This document shows positions 47,692 through 55,686 of a stretch of 64,000 nucleotides of DNA, piece after piece. The DNA lies in the NCBI RefSeq assembly GCF_001274895.1, contig NZ_CP006841.1:1674001-1738000 (forward strand), given 5' to 3'. The stretch comes from Corynebacterium lactis RW2-5. Lineage in GTDB: Bacteria; Actinomycetota; Actinomycetes; Mycobacteriales; Mycobacteriaceae. Numbering within the stretch: position 1 is the first letter of the stretch; each line of letters starts with the position of its first letter. Under the pieces are notes generated by a model. It was not told where the DNA came from, did no database searches, and saw nothing but the letters and a program-made list of their open reading frames with translations. The translations under genes and the position numbers were made by a program.

Positions 47692-49289
47692 TACTGTGGC
47701 CCCAATCCATGCTTCTTGGCCGGGCGGACAATGCGCTTGTTACTCAGCACAGCCAGGGCATCCGCGACCCGCAGTCGGGTCTCGGCCGGGTCGATAACAT
47801 CGTCGACAAGGCCGCGGGAGGCAGCGACGTAGGGCGTCGAGAAGCGGGTCTTGTACTCGGCGATGCGCTCATCTCTCACGCGAGCCTGCTCGGCCTCGTC
47901 GCCGGCGGCCGCGATGTCCTTACGGAACACAACGTTGACCGCGCCTTCCGCACCCATCACTGCGATCTCCGCGGTCGGCCAAGCGAACACGTAGTCCGCG
48001 CCCAGGTCCTTCGAGCACATCGCCAGGTAGGCTCCGCCGTACGCCTTACGCATGACGACGGTCACCTTCGGCACCGACGCTGCCGAGTAGGCGTAGAGCA
48101 TCTTGGCGCCGTGACGGATGATGCCACCGTGCTCCTGCGCGACACCGGGCATGAAGCCCGGAACATCGACCAGGGTGACCAGCGGGATATTGAACGCGTT
48201 GCAGAAGCGAATGAACTTCGCGCCCTTATCAGAGGAGTTAATATCCAGCACGCCGGACATGACGTTCGGCTGATTGGCGATGAAGCCAACGGTGTGGCCG
48301 GTAATACGACCAAAACCGACGACCAGGTTGGTAGCGAATCCGGCCTGCGACTCCAGGAAGTCTCCGCGGTCGGCGATGCGGGTGATGATCTCGCGGACGT
48401 CGTAGCCCTTCTTGCCATCTACGGGCACGATCTCGCGCAGCTCCGGATCGGGTTCCGCCTCGAACACGGGATCCACCACTGGCGGCTCCTCGGTGTTGTT
48501 CTGAGGCAGGAAGCTCAGCAGCTTCTGGGCAATGAGGATTGCCTGCTCATCGTCCTCCGCAACGAAGTCGATGTTGCCGGCCTTGGCCATGTGGGCATCG
48601 GCACCGCCGAGCTGGTCAGCCGTGACGTTCTCGCCGGTAACGGACTTGATGACTCCGGGGCCGGTGATGAACATCTGGGCCTTGCGGGTCTGGATGATGA
48701 AGTCGGTCAGGGCCGGCGAGTAAGCGGCGCCACCGGCGCAGGGGCCCGCAATGATGGAAATCTGCGGGACCAGGCCGGACAGCCACACGTTGTTGTAGAA
48801 GACCTGGCCGTAGCCCGACAGGGAGTCAATGCCCTCCTGAATGCGGGCTCCGCCGGAGTCGTTGATGAAGACGAACGGGGTGCCGTTGTCGCCAGCGGCG
48901 CGCATGGTCGCAGCGACCTTGCGGGACTGGGTCTCGCCGGCGGATCCGCCCATGACGGTGAAGTCCTGGGATGCTATGTGAACCGCACGGCCGAGGACTG
49001 CACCGGTGCCGGTGACCACGCCGTCGGCAGGCGCGTCCGCACGATCCATGCCGAAGTCGGTGGTGCGGTGGGTCATGAACATGCCGGTTTCGCGGAAGGT
49101 GCCCTCGTCGACGAAGTTGGCGATGCGTTCACGGGCGGTCTGCTTGCCTCGCTCGTGCTGCTTTTCCAGGCGGGCCTCGCCACCACCAGCGGCGACGCGG
49201 GCGCGCTCGGAGGACAGGAACTCCAGCCGCTCGTCCATCGAGGAGTCGACGCCCGGTGCCTGGGGTTTGTTGTCTGAAGTGTTCGACAT
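47691..49289 (-). CDS. Methylmalonyl-CoA carboxyltransferase 12S subunit
   Basis: This 532-residue carboxyltransferase transfers CO2 between methylmalonyl-CoA and biotin on the carrier. It has the two crotonase-like halves, with GQVFYNNVWLSGLVPQISIIAGPCAGGAAYSPA and, in the C-terminal half, VDVPGFMPGVAQEHGGIIRHGAKMLYAYS, VVMRKAYGGAYLAM. The same fold serves acyl-CoA carboxylase beta subunits; the flanking 5S-type gene and absence of a biotin carboxylase point to transcarboxylase. The start at 49289 has GAAGAG upstream; longer frames reaching 49538 overlap the 5S gene and are not coding. Confidence 0.9.
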   Translation of the reverse strand: MSNTSDNKPQAPGVDSSMDERLEFLSSERARVAAGGGEARLEKQHERGKQTARERIANFVDEGTFRETGMFMTHRTTDFGMDRADAPADGVVTGTGAVLGRAVHIASQDFTVMGGSAGETQSRKVAATMRAAGDNGTPFVFINDSGGARIQEGIDSLSGYGQVFYNNVWLSGLVPQISIIAGPCAGGAAYSPALTDFIIQTRKAQMFITGPGVIKSVTGENVTADQLGGADAHMAKAGNIDFVAEDDEQAILIAQKLLSFLPQNNTEEPPVVDPVFEAEPDPELREIVPVDGKKGYDVREIITRIADRGDFLESQAGFATNLVVGFGRITGHTVGFIANQPNVMSGVLDINSSDKGAKFIRFCNAFNIPLVTLVDVPGFMPGVAQEHGGIIRHGAKMLYAYSAASVPKVTVVMRKAYGGAYLAMCSKDLGADYVFAWPTAEIAVMGAEGAVNVVFRKDIAAAGDEAEQARVRDERIAEYKTRFSTPYVAASRGLVDDVIDPAETRLRVADALAVLSNKRIVRPAKKHGLGPQ

Positions 49290-49314
49290 TATCTTCTCTT
49301 CTTCCCGTGTCTTC

Positions 49315-50811
49315 CTAGGCGGGCTCGACCTGGACGGTCTGAGCACGACCACCGACGGTGACCTTGTAGCGGATGGGCTCGCGGATGGCGTTGGCAGCAC
49401 CCGAGGCCTGCTCGGCCTCGCGCTGCAGCTGCTCCGGCGTCTTGCCGACGTTCTTCGGACCTTCACCGCGGGTGGTGAAGAAGCCCGGCGCGACGGACGG
49501 GAACAGCGCGTTGGTGAGCACGTCCTCGTCGGTGCCATTGAAGCCGTCGAGGCCCTTGGCCTGCTCGACCAGCTCGTCCCACTCCGGCTCCAGCAGGTCT
49601 GCCGGGCGGACGGTGATTTCTTCCTTCTTCGTCTGTTCCGCGGCCTGGTAGATTAGCTCGGGATTGCGCTCGCCGGGGCATTCGCCGTAGTAGCCGAGCA
49701 TCAGGTCTGCGAACTCTGCGGTCATGACCTTGTAACGGCCCATCAGGACGTTAAATACGGCCTGCGTGCCGACAATCTGGGAGCTCGGGGTCACCAGCGG
49801 CGGGTAGCCCGCATCCTTGCGGACAACCGGAACCTCCCGCATGACCTCGTCGACGCGGTCGCCCGCACCCTGCGCCTTGAGCTGATTCTCCATGTTGGAG
49901 AGCATGCCGCCCGGAATCTGGGACATGAAGATGTCGGTGTTGACCAGGGTCTTGGACTCGAACTCCGCGTACTTCGGTCGAATCGTGCGGAAGTGGTCAC
50001 GGATGGTGACGAGGTTGTCCATGTCCAGGTCGGTGGTGTAGCCGGTGCCCTCCAGCATCTCCACCAGGGATTCGGTCGGGTTGTGGCCCGGGCCTAGAGA
50101 CATCGAAGAAATCGCGGTGTCTACGACATCAGCGCCGGCTTCGATGGCCTTCATCAGGGTCACCATGGTCACGCCGGTGGTCGAGTGGCAGTGGACGTTG
50201 ATCTGGGTGTCCTCGCCGTAGGCCTCCTTGATGCCACGGACGATGTCGTAAGCCGGCTGTGGCTTCAGCAGGGCGGCCATGTCCTTCAGCGCAATCGAAT
50301 CGGCGCCCATGTCCAGCAGGCGACCGGCCAGCTTGATGTAGCCTTCCACATCGTGCAACGGGGAGGTCGTGTAGCAGATTGTTCCCTGCGCGTGCTTTCC
50401 GACGTTCTTCACCGCCGTCATCGCGTGCTCCAGGTTACGGGGATCGTTCAGCGCATCGAATACGCGGAACACGTCCATGCCGTTTTCGGCGGCCTTCTCG
50501 ACGAACTTGTCGACCACCATGTCCTCGTAGTGGCGGTAGCCTAGGAGGTTCTGGCCACGCAGCAGCATCTGCAGGCGGGAGTTAGGCATCAGCTTGCGGA
50601 ACGTACGCAGACGCTCCCAGGGGTCTTCGTTCAGGAATCGGATGCAGGAGTCAAAGGTTGCCCCACCCCAGCACTCAACACTCCAGAAACCGGCCTTGTC
50701 CATCTCTTCGCAGACATCGACCATGTCTTCCATAGCCATTCGCGTTGCCATGAGGCTCTGATGAGCGTCTCGGAACGCGACTTCCGTTACACCAATGGTT
50801 CGTGGACTCAT
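49315..50811 (-). CDS. Methylmalonyl-CoA carboxyltransferase 5S subunit
   Basis: This 498-residue HMGL-like TIM-barrel protein transfers CO2 from carboxybiotin to pyruvate, making oxaloacetate. Diagnostic residues are the metal-binding Asp in VAFRDAHQS, the His pair in NVHCHSTTG and the carbamylated Lys in ALKDMAALL. The N-terminus MSPRTIGVTEVAF is the chosen start (50811) over an in-frame ATG 7 codons upstream. It has no lipoyl/biotinyl domain at its end, so it depends on the separate carrier. It is first in the cluster and divergent from treX. Confidence 0.92.
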   Translation of the reverse strand: MSPRTIGVTEVAFRDAHQSLMATRMAMEDMVDVCEEMDKAGFWSVECWGGATFDSCIRFLNEDPWERLRTFRKLMPNSRLQMLLRGQNLLGYRHYEDMVVDKFVEKAAENGMDVFRVFDALNDPRNLEHAMTAVKNVGKHAQGTICYTTSPLHDVEGYIKLAGRLLDMGADSIALKDMAALLKPQPAYDIVRGIKEAYGEDTQINVHCHSTTGVTMVTLMKAIEAGADVVDTAISSMSLGPGHNPTESLVEMLEGTGYTTDLDMDNLVTIRDHFRTIRPKYAEFESKTLVNTDIFMSQIPGGMLSNMENQLKAQGAGDRVDEVMREVPVVRKDAGYPPLVTPSSQIVGTQAVFNVLMGRYKVMTAEFADLMLGYYGECPGERNPELIYQAAEQTKKEEITVRPADLLEPEWDELVEQAKGLDGFNGTDEDVLTNALFPSVAPGFFTTRGEGPKNVGKTPEQLQREAEQASGAANAIREPIRYKVTVGGRAQTVQVEPA

Positions 50812-51132
50812 AGCTCCAAAACTTAAACGCAATTGCTACCGCCCGCTGGGTGGTGACCGCGAATGCAGGCATACCGGACATGCCACTGCCGAAAATCGGG
50901 GGCTACCTCCCCCGCATGTCGGGTAAATAGGGTATTTACGCAAGAGCTTTATGTACTTAATCGTTCAATGACGTTTTTGGGAGCGTGGTCGCCTGCGGTC
51001 ATGCACGTGTCGTCGTCGACAAGCGAACGGTGTGATTGAACGCTGTGCCTCGCGACGGGAAGCCTCCTAAAACACACTCCCGGATATGGCTAAAAACCAA
51101 ACTTTTTCCGCCGACCGGATAAGGTATGTCAC
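50812..51132. other. Divergent promoter region between 5S gene and treX
   Basis: No gene is seen in these 320 bases. They hold a GGGGG/CCCCC hairpin (50898-50913) and the inverted repeat GTAAATA-GGG-TATTTAC at 50923-50939. TAAGGT at 51120-51125, 7 bases before the treX ATG, fits a leaderless treX message; no Shine-Dalgarno is visible there. Confidence 0.45.
50923..50939. promoter_or_regulatory. Inverted repeat upstream of the transcarboxylase operon
   Basis: GTAAATA-GGG-TATTTAC has perfect 7-bp arms, about 112 bases before the 5S start on the minus strand. A dimeric regulator site is likely. It does not match GlxR (TGTGA-N6-TCACA) or RamB motifs. Confidence 0.5.
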
Positions 51133-53274
51133 ATGAATCAAGCAAACACAGTCGGCGATTACCAAGTCTGGCCGGGCGAGCCCTACCCACTCGGCTCAAC
51201 CTACGACGGCGCTGGCACCAACTTTGCGCTCTTCTCCGATGTCGCGGAGAAGGTTGAACTGTGCCTGATCGACTCCGAGGGAAACGAGACCCGCATCCCG
51301 CTCGAGGAAGTCGACGCGCACATCTGGCACTGTTACATCCCGTCGATTATGCCGGGCCAGCGCTACGCATACCGAGTCCACGGCCCTTACGACCCGGACA
51401 ACGGTAAGCGCTGCGACCCCAACAAGCTCCTCGTCGACCCTTACGCCAAGGCCTTCGACGGCGAGTTCGACGGAGATGCCTCGCTGTTCAACTACGACAT
51501 CTACGATCACTCGAAGCGCAACACAGAAGACAGCTTGGGACATACGATGACCTCGGTCGTCATCAACCCTTTCTTCGACTGGGCGACCGACCGCGCGCCG
51601 AAGACCCCGTACAACGAAACGGTCATCTACGAGGCCCACGTCAAGGGCATGACCATGACCCATCCGGAGATTCCGGAGAGTCTCCGCGGTACCTACGCGG
51701 GCCTGGCGCATCCCGTAATCATCGACTACCTCAAGAACCTGGGTGTCACGGCCATCGAGCTTATGCCAGTGCACCAGTTCCTGCAGGATGACCACCTGCG
51801 CGAAAAGGGCCTGCGTAACTACTGGGGCTACAACACCTTCGGCTTCCTGGCCCCGCACCAGGACTACGCGGCATCGAAGAAGCCGGGGGGTGCTGTCAGC
51901 GAGTTCAAGGGAATGGTGCGCGCTTTCCACGACGCGGGCATCGAGGTCATCCTCGACGTGGTCTACAACCACACCGCAGAGGGCAACCACATGGGCCCGA
52001 CCATTTGCTTCCGCGGCATCGACAACGAGGCGTACTACCGCCTCGTCGAAGGCGACCGCAAGCACTACATGGACTACACCGGCACGGGTAACTCCCTCAA
52101 CGTCCGCCACCCGCATTCGCTACAGCTGATCATGGACTCGCTGCGCTACTGGGTCTCGGAGATGCATGTCGACGGCTTCCGCTTCGACCTCGCCTCCACT
52201 CTGGCCCGCGAATTCCACGACGTCGATCGCCTGTCGGCGTTCTTCGACCTGGTTCAGCAGGACCCGATCGTCAGCCAGGTCAAGCTGATTGCCGAGCCAT
52301 GGGACGTCGGCGAGGGCGGCTACCAGGTGGGCAACTTCCCGCCGCAGTGGACCGAATGGAACGGTAAGTACCGCGACACCATCCGCGACTTCTGGCGCGG
52401 CGAGCCGTCGACTCTCGGCGAATTCGCCTCGCGCATTACCGGCTCGTCCGACCTCTACGCCAACAACGACCGACGCCCCACCGCGTCGATTAACTTCGTC
52501 ACTGCTCACGACGGCTTCACGCTGAACGACCTGGTCAGCTACAACGAGAAGCACAACATGGACAACGGCGAGGACAACCGGGACGGCGAGAGCCACAACC
52601 GCTCCTGGAACTGCGGCGTGGAGGGCTCGACGGACGACGAGCGCATCATCTCTCTGCGCGCCCGCCAGCGCCGCAACTTCCTGACCACTCTCCTGCTTTC
52701 CCAGGGCACGCCGATGATTAGTCACGGCGACGAGATGGGCCGCGGGCAAAAGGGAAACAACAACGTCTACTGCCAGGACAACCCGCTCGCGTGGGTGGAC
52801 TGGAACCAGACCCGCACCAACTCGGAACTGGTCGAGTTCACGTCCTTCCTGACGGAGTTGCGCGCCGAGCACCCTGTATTCCGTCGCCGCCGCTTCCTGC
52901 GCGGTGGGCCACTGGGCGCCGAGACCGACGACCGAGACATCGCGTGGCTGACCTACCAGGGCCGCGTTATGACCGCGGACGACTGGAACTTCGACTTCGG
53001 CAAGTCCCTGATGGTCTGGCTCAACGGCGATGCGATTACCGAGCGCGATCTGCGCGGACACAAAGTCGAGGACGACTCCTTCCTGCTGTGCTTCAATGCA
53101 CACCACGAGGACATCATGTTCCAGATTCCGGGCACCGAGTACGCCAATAAATGGGAAATCATCATCGACACCACCGAGGTCACCGGCCGCCCGACCCGCG
53201 AGCGCATCGTGGAGCCTGAGGGCGAGCTGCGCGTGCCCGCACGCTCGACCATCGTCTTGATTGAGCGGAGCTAA
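51133..53274 (+). CDS. treX: Glycogen debranching enzyme
   Basis: This 713-residue GH13 isoamylase-type enzyme debranches glycogen to maltodextrins, which feed the TreYZ trehalose pathway. It has the N-terminal carbohydrate-binding domain (YPLGSTYDGAGTNFALFS), VYNHTAEG, the catalytic DGFRFDLAS nucleophile Asp, AEPWDVG acid Glu and TAHDGFT. Length and order match GlgX/TreX. The gene is the plus-strand start of the trehalose region; treY and treZ follow about 2.4 and 8.4 kb downstream, as in mycobacteria where treX, treY and treZ also cluster. Confidence 0.96.
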   Translation: MNQANTVGDYQVWPGEPYPLGSTYDGAGTNFALFSDVAEKVELCLIDSEGNETRIPLEEVDAHIWHCYIPSIMPGQRYAYRVHGPYDPDNGKRCDPNKLLVDPYAKAFDGEFDGDASLFNYDIYDHSKRNTEDSLGHTMTSVVINPFFDWATDRAPKTPYNETVIYEAHVKGMTMTHPEIPESLRGTYAGLAHPVIIDYLKNLGVTAIELMPVHQFLQDDHLREKGLRNYWGYNTFGFLAPHQDYAASKKPGGAVSEFKGMVRAFHDAGIEVILDVVYNHTAEGNHMGPTICFRGIDNEAYYRLVEGDRKHYMDYTGTGNSLNVRHPHSLQLIMDSLRYWVSEMHVDGFRFDLASTLAREFHDVDRLSAFFDLVQQDPIVSQVKLIAEPWDVGEGGYQVGNFPPQWTEWNGKYRDTIRDFWRGEPSTLGEFASRITGSSDLYANNDRRPTASINFVTAHDGFTLNDLVSYNEKHNMDNGEDNRDGESHNRSWNCGVEGSTDDERIISLRARQRRNFLTTLLLSQGTPMISHGDEMGRGQKGNNNVYCQDNPLAWVDWNQTRTNSELVEFTSFLTELRAEHPVFRRRRFLRGGPLGAETDDRDIAWLTYQGRVMTADDWNFDFGKSLMVWLNGDAITERDLRGHKVEDDSFLLCFNAHHEDIMFQIPGTEYANKWEIIIDTTEVTGRPTRERIVEPEGELRVPARSTIVLIERS

Positions 53275-53290
53275 GGGGCCCCGAAAACAC

Positions 53291-53343
53291 AAAAATCCCG
53301 ATTCCCCGGCTGCTTATCGCCCGGGAATCGGGATATTTCTTTT
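53291..53343 (+). terminator. Terminator after treX
   Basis: ATCCCGATTCCCCGG pairs with CCGGGAATCGGGAT around TGCTTATCG (53295-53334), with flanking A- and T-rich runs (ATTTCTTTT). It lies about 20 bases after the treX stop and may also close the convergent HigA-like gene. Confidence 0.8.
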
Positions 53344-53400
53344 GGTCAGGTGGAGACAGGCTCGCGGCTCAGCCCCACCACGTTGCCTCCGAGCTAAAAG

Positions 53401-53646
53401 CTACGCGGCGACCTGAAGGTTAAACTCACGCTGGGAGTTCAACCAGTACTCTGGCTCAGTGTCGAAGTAGGTGGAAAGCCTCTGTGCAAGATCGTTCGTC
53501 ACCGAGGTGCGACCGGTGCGGAAACGCTCCAGCGTGGAGCTCGGGACACCGATTGCGACGGCGAGGCGGTAGATGGAGAGCTCACGCGGCTCAAGGAAGT
53601 TATCGTTCAGAATGGAACCGGGGTGCACTGGGTGGGTGCTACTCAA
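53401..53646 (-). CDS. Orphan HigA/XRE-type DNA-binding protein
   Basis: This 81-residue protein starts HPGSILNDNFLEPRELS and has a helix-turn-helix (YRLAVAIGVPSSTLERFRTG), followed by LAQRLSTYFDTEPEYWLNSQ, the pattern of HigA antitoxins. HigA usually follows a HigB toxin gene; no HigB-like frame is found upstream on this strand (53647-53996). It may be a relic of a toxin-antitoxin module or an autonomous regulator. Confidence 0.75.
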   Translation of the reverse strand: MSSTHPVHPGSILNDNFLEPRELSIYRLAVAIGVPSSTLERFRTGRTSVTNDLAQRLSTYFDTEPEYWLNSQREFNLQVAA

Positions 53647-53996
53647 ACTGCTTACTCCTTCGAAGTTTTTCTCTCAGCCGAAAAGGTTCTTGCGGTTGGA
53701 CTGGTTTATACGTGAACGACGGGGTTACCACCGTTTGGTGAGGATTATAAGCAATGCCCGAATAGATTGCACCCGGACATTTCACGGAGCAAAATATGTT
53801 GCCTTCGGGGGTAGCGGCCCCACCCGCCAGCAGATTTCCTCGATAACTATTTCCGAATATGTTGTTTTCACATATTTCCCTCTCGCTCTCGCCACCCCTG
53901 CCACTTCCGCATCACTCCCGCACTAAAGTCACATCATTTCCGCGCCGCGAAGGCCACCGCGGATACCAGTCCGGTGCGGGCGCTACCATCTAATTC
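53647..53996. other. A+T-rich gap upstream of the HigA-like and exonuclease genes
   Basis: No convincing gene is seen in these 350 bases. They contain an inverted repeat, AATATGT-TGTTTTC-ACATATT (53856-53876), and another AATATGTTG at 53793. These could be the operator of the divergent HigA-like protein or of the exonuclease gene. Confidence 0.4.
53856..53876. promoter_or_regulatory. Inverted repeat, candidate operator
   Basis: AATATGT and ACATATT form perfect 7-bp arms around a seven-base spacer, roughly 210-230 bases upstream of the HigA-like start and 120-140 before the exonuclease gene. A half-site copy (AATATGTTG) lies 55 bases to its left. Confidence 0.4.
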
Positions 53997-55643
53997 ATGA
54001 CGTCGACATCGCCCAGCTTCTCCCCGAGCACCTTCGAGGCCATCGAGTTCGAACTGACCGGTTTCACCGTCCAGGTCACCGCCGGTTTTCTCTCCGTATT
54101 TCCCCGTATTAATACGAGCAGCGAACCAGGCATTGCCTCCGCCCCACTCGCCGCTGTCGTACGCGAGGTTCAGGCCGGCTCCTACTCCGCTGCACTCAGC
54201 GAGCCCACCCGGTTTCTCCCCGGTCAGCTGGCCCTGCCCTGCGGTCTACCTTCCGCGCGTTTCATGCCCTCCCGCCTAGCCGTAGCCGAGGCCTTGTCGG
54301 GGTTCCTCTCCGCCTTGAGCAAGGGTTCTTCGCTTGCCGACGGCGCGGCGACCGGAAACTTCACTGTCCTGGCCGACTGGATCCGCAGCAATGCCGCTGG
54401 CGTGGGCGGAGTGACGGTTCTGGGCGGCCCCTCCTCCACCGGTGGCGCCACCGTTTCCGAGGCAATTGCGGAGCAGCTGGCGCTGGGCGGCGTCGGCAAG
54501 CGGACCGAAGGTTCGGGAACGATCCGGGATTTCGTGGCATTCGATGTGGAAACTGCCAATGGCGATTCCGGGTCGGTTATTCAGATGGGTGTGGCTGTCG
54601 TTCGCGGTGGGGAGATTAAGGATCGCCACTCGTGGCTGTGCAGACCTCCGAAGGGGCTCGATTATTTCGACGAGGATAATATCGCGGTTCACGGCATCAC
54701 CGCTGCGGATGTGGCCAGCGAGCCTCCATTTGCAGAGCAGGTAGCGAAGTTTATTCAGGTCGTCGAGGATATGCCAGTAGTGGCGCACAACGCGCGGTTC
54801 GATTTCACAGCGCTAGACCGCGCGTGTCGCGCCGAAGGCATCGAGGTGCCGAAGATGTCGTTTGCGTGCACGTATATGTGGGCGCGGCAGTTGCAACTCG
54901 GACTGGCAAACCTAAAGCTGCCCACTCTGACGAAGGCCGCGGGATCGGAGTTGGAAAACCATCACGATGCAACAGCGGACGCCGTAGCCTGCGCGGAGAT
55001 TGCGCTGTGGTTGATGCGACGACAGGGTGTCGACTCTGTTGAGAATCTCAGCACACAGCTTTCGCTGACGATGGGCTCGGTCGGCGCAGGCCGAATGCGC
55101 AACGTTCGCTACGATCCGAGCGCTGGTGTCTCCGGGGCGACAGAAGGTTCCTCGGCCGGCGGTAGCGCCGGAGCTGGAGCAAATGGGCCAGCCACACCGG
55201 CTAAATCACGACGCCGGAAAAATCCGAAGTGGGACGCGGCCAAGACGCCGGACAAGATTCCGGATCCAAACCCGGACGCGGACCCGAACGGGCTCTTGTT
55301 CGAACAGCGCGTCACCCTAACAGGCGACTTCGCCCCTTACGACAAGGGTTTCCTGTGGGAAAAGATCGCCGAGGCCGGGGCAAACATTAATAAGGGTGTT
55401 ACCAAGAAGACTACGATTCTCGTCGCGGGGCCGTGGGATAGCGTGACGTCTAAGGAAAAGCGCGCACGACAATTGCGCGATGAAGGCCAAGAAATTGAGA
55501 TTTGGAGCGAAAAGGATCTCTTCAACGCGCTGAGTCTTTCGCCGGAGGAGGATTCCGCGGGCACCCCGGGCTCCGGTGGGCAGTCCGCCGCAGGCTTCGG
55601 TTCGACGGCGCTTCCGGGAGACGACGGACAGCCACCTTTTTAA
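53997..55643 (+). CDS. DnaQ-like DEDDh exonuclease fused to a BRCT domain
   Basis: This 548-residue protein has an unassigned N-terminal region (residues 1-170), a DEDDh 3'-5' exonuclease domain and a C-terminal BRCT domain. Exonuclease motifs are Exo I FVAFDVETANG (Asp183, Glu185), Exo II VVAHNARFDFTALD (Asp269) and Exo III HDATAD with His323 and Asp328. A Ser/Gly/Ala-rich linker and a basic stretch (KSRRRKNPKW) lead to BRCT-like LFEQRVTLTGDFAPYDKGFLWEKIAEAG (from about residue 430). The fusion suggests a DNA-repair or damage-response role rather than replicative proofreading. Confidence 0.85.
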   Translation: MTSTSPSFSPSTFEAIEFELTGFTVQVTAGFLSVFPRINTSSEPGIASAPLAAVVREVQAGSYSAALSEPTRFLPGQLALPCGLPSARFMPSRLAVAEALSGFLSALSKGSSLADGAATGNFTVLADWIRSNAAGVGGVTVLGGPSSTGGATVSEAIAEQLALGGVGKRTEGSGTIRDFVAFDVETANGDSGSVIQMGVAVVRGGEIKDRHSWLCRPPKGLDYFDEDNIAVHGITAADVASEPPFAEQVAKFIQVVEDMPVVAHNARFDFTALDRACRAEGIEVPKMSFACTYMWARQLQLGLANLKLPTLTKAAGSELENHHDATADAVACAEIALWLMRRQGVDSVENLSTQLSLTMGSVGAGRMRNVRYDPSAGVSGATEGSSAGGSAGAGANGPATPAKSRRRKNPKWDAAKTPDKIPDPNPDADPNGLLFEQRVTLTGDFAPYDKGFLWEKIAEAGANINKGVTKKTTILVAGPWDSVTSKEKRARQLRDEGQEIEIWSEKDLFNALSLSPEEDSAGTPGSGGQSAAGFGSTALPGDDGQPPF

Positions 55644-55686
55644 CCAGGTCGGGCGCGCCTCCGGGGCGGGCGGTATAAAAGTAATT

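Noticed and set aside
47709..49277. 522-residue plus-strand frame opposite the 12S transcarboxylase gene
   Set aside because: Antisense shadow of a clearly homologous carboxyltransferase gene.
49290..49538. N-terminal extension of the 12S subunit by 83 residues
   Set aside because: It overlaps the end of the 5S coding region, is Arg/Ser/Pro-rich and does not match the family; a good ribosome site precedes the ATG at 49289.
50923..51060. GlxR (cAMP receptor) site upstream of treX or the transcarboxylase genes
   Set aside because: TGTGATTGAACGC near 51029 has only one half of the TGTGA-N6-TCACA motif.
52120..53292. 390-residue minus-strand frame opposite treX
   Set aside because: Antisense shadow of the debranching enzyme.
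53647..53996. HigB toxin gene beside the HigA-like protein
   Set aside because: No frame of about 90-110 residues with HigB-like motifs is open on either strand in this gap.
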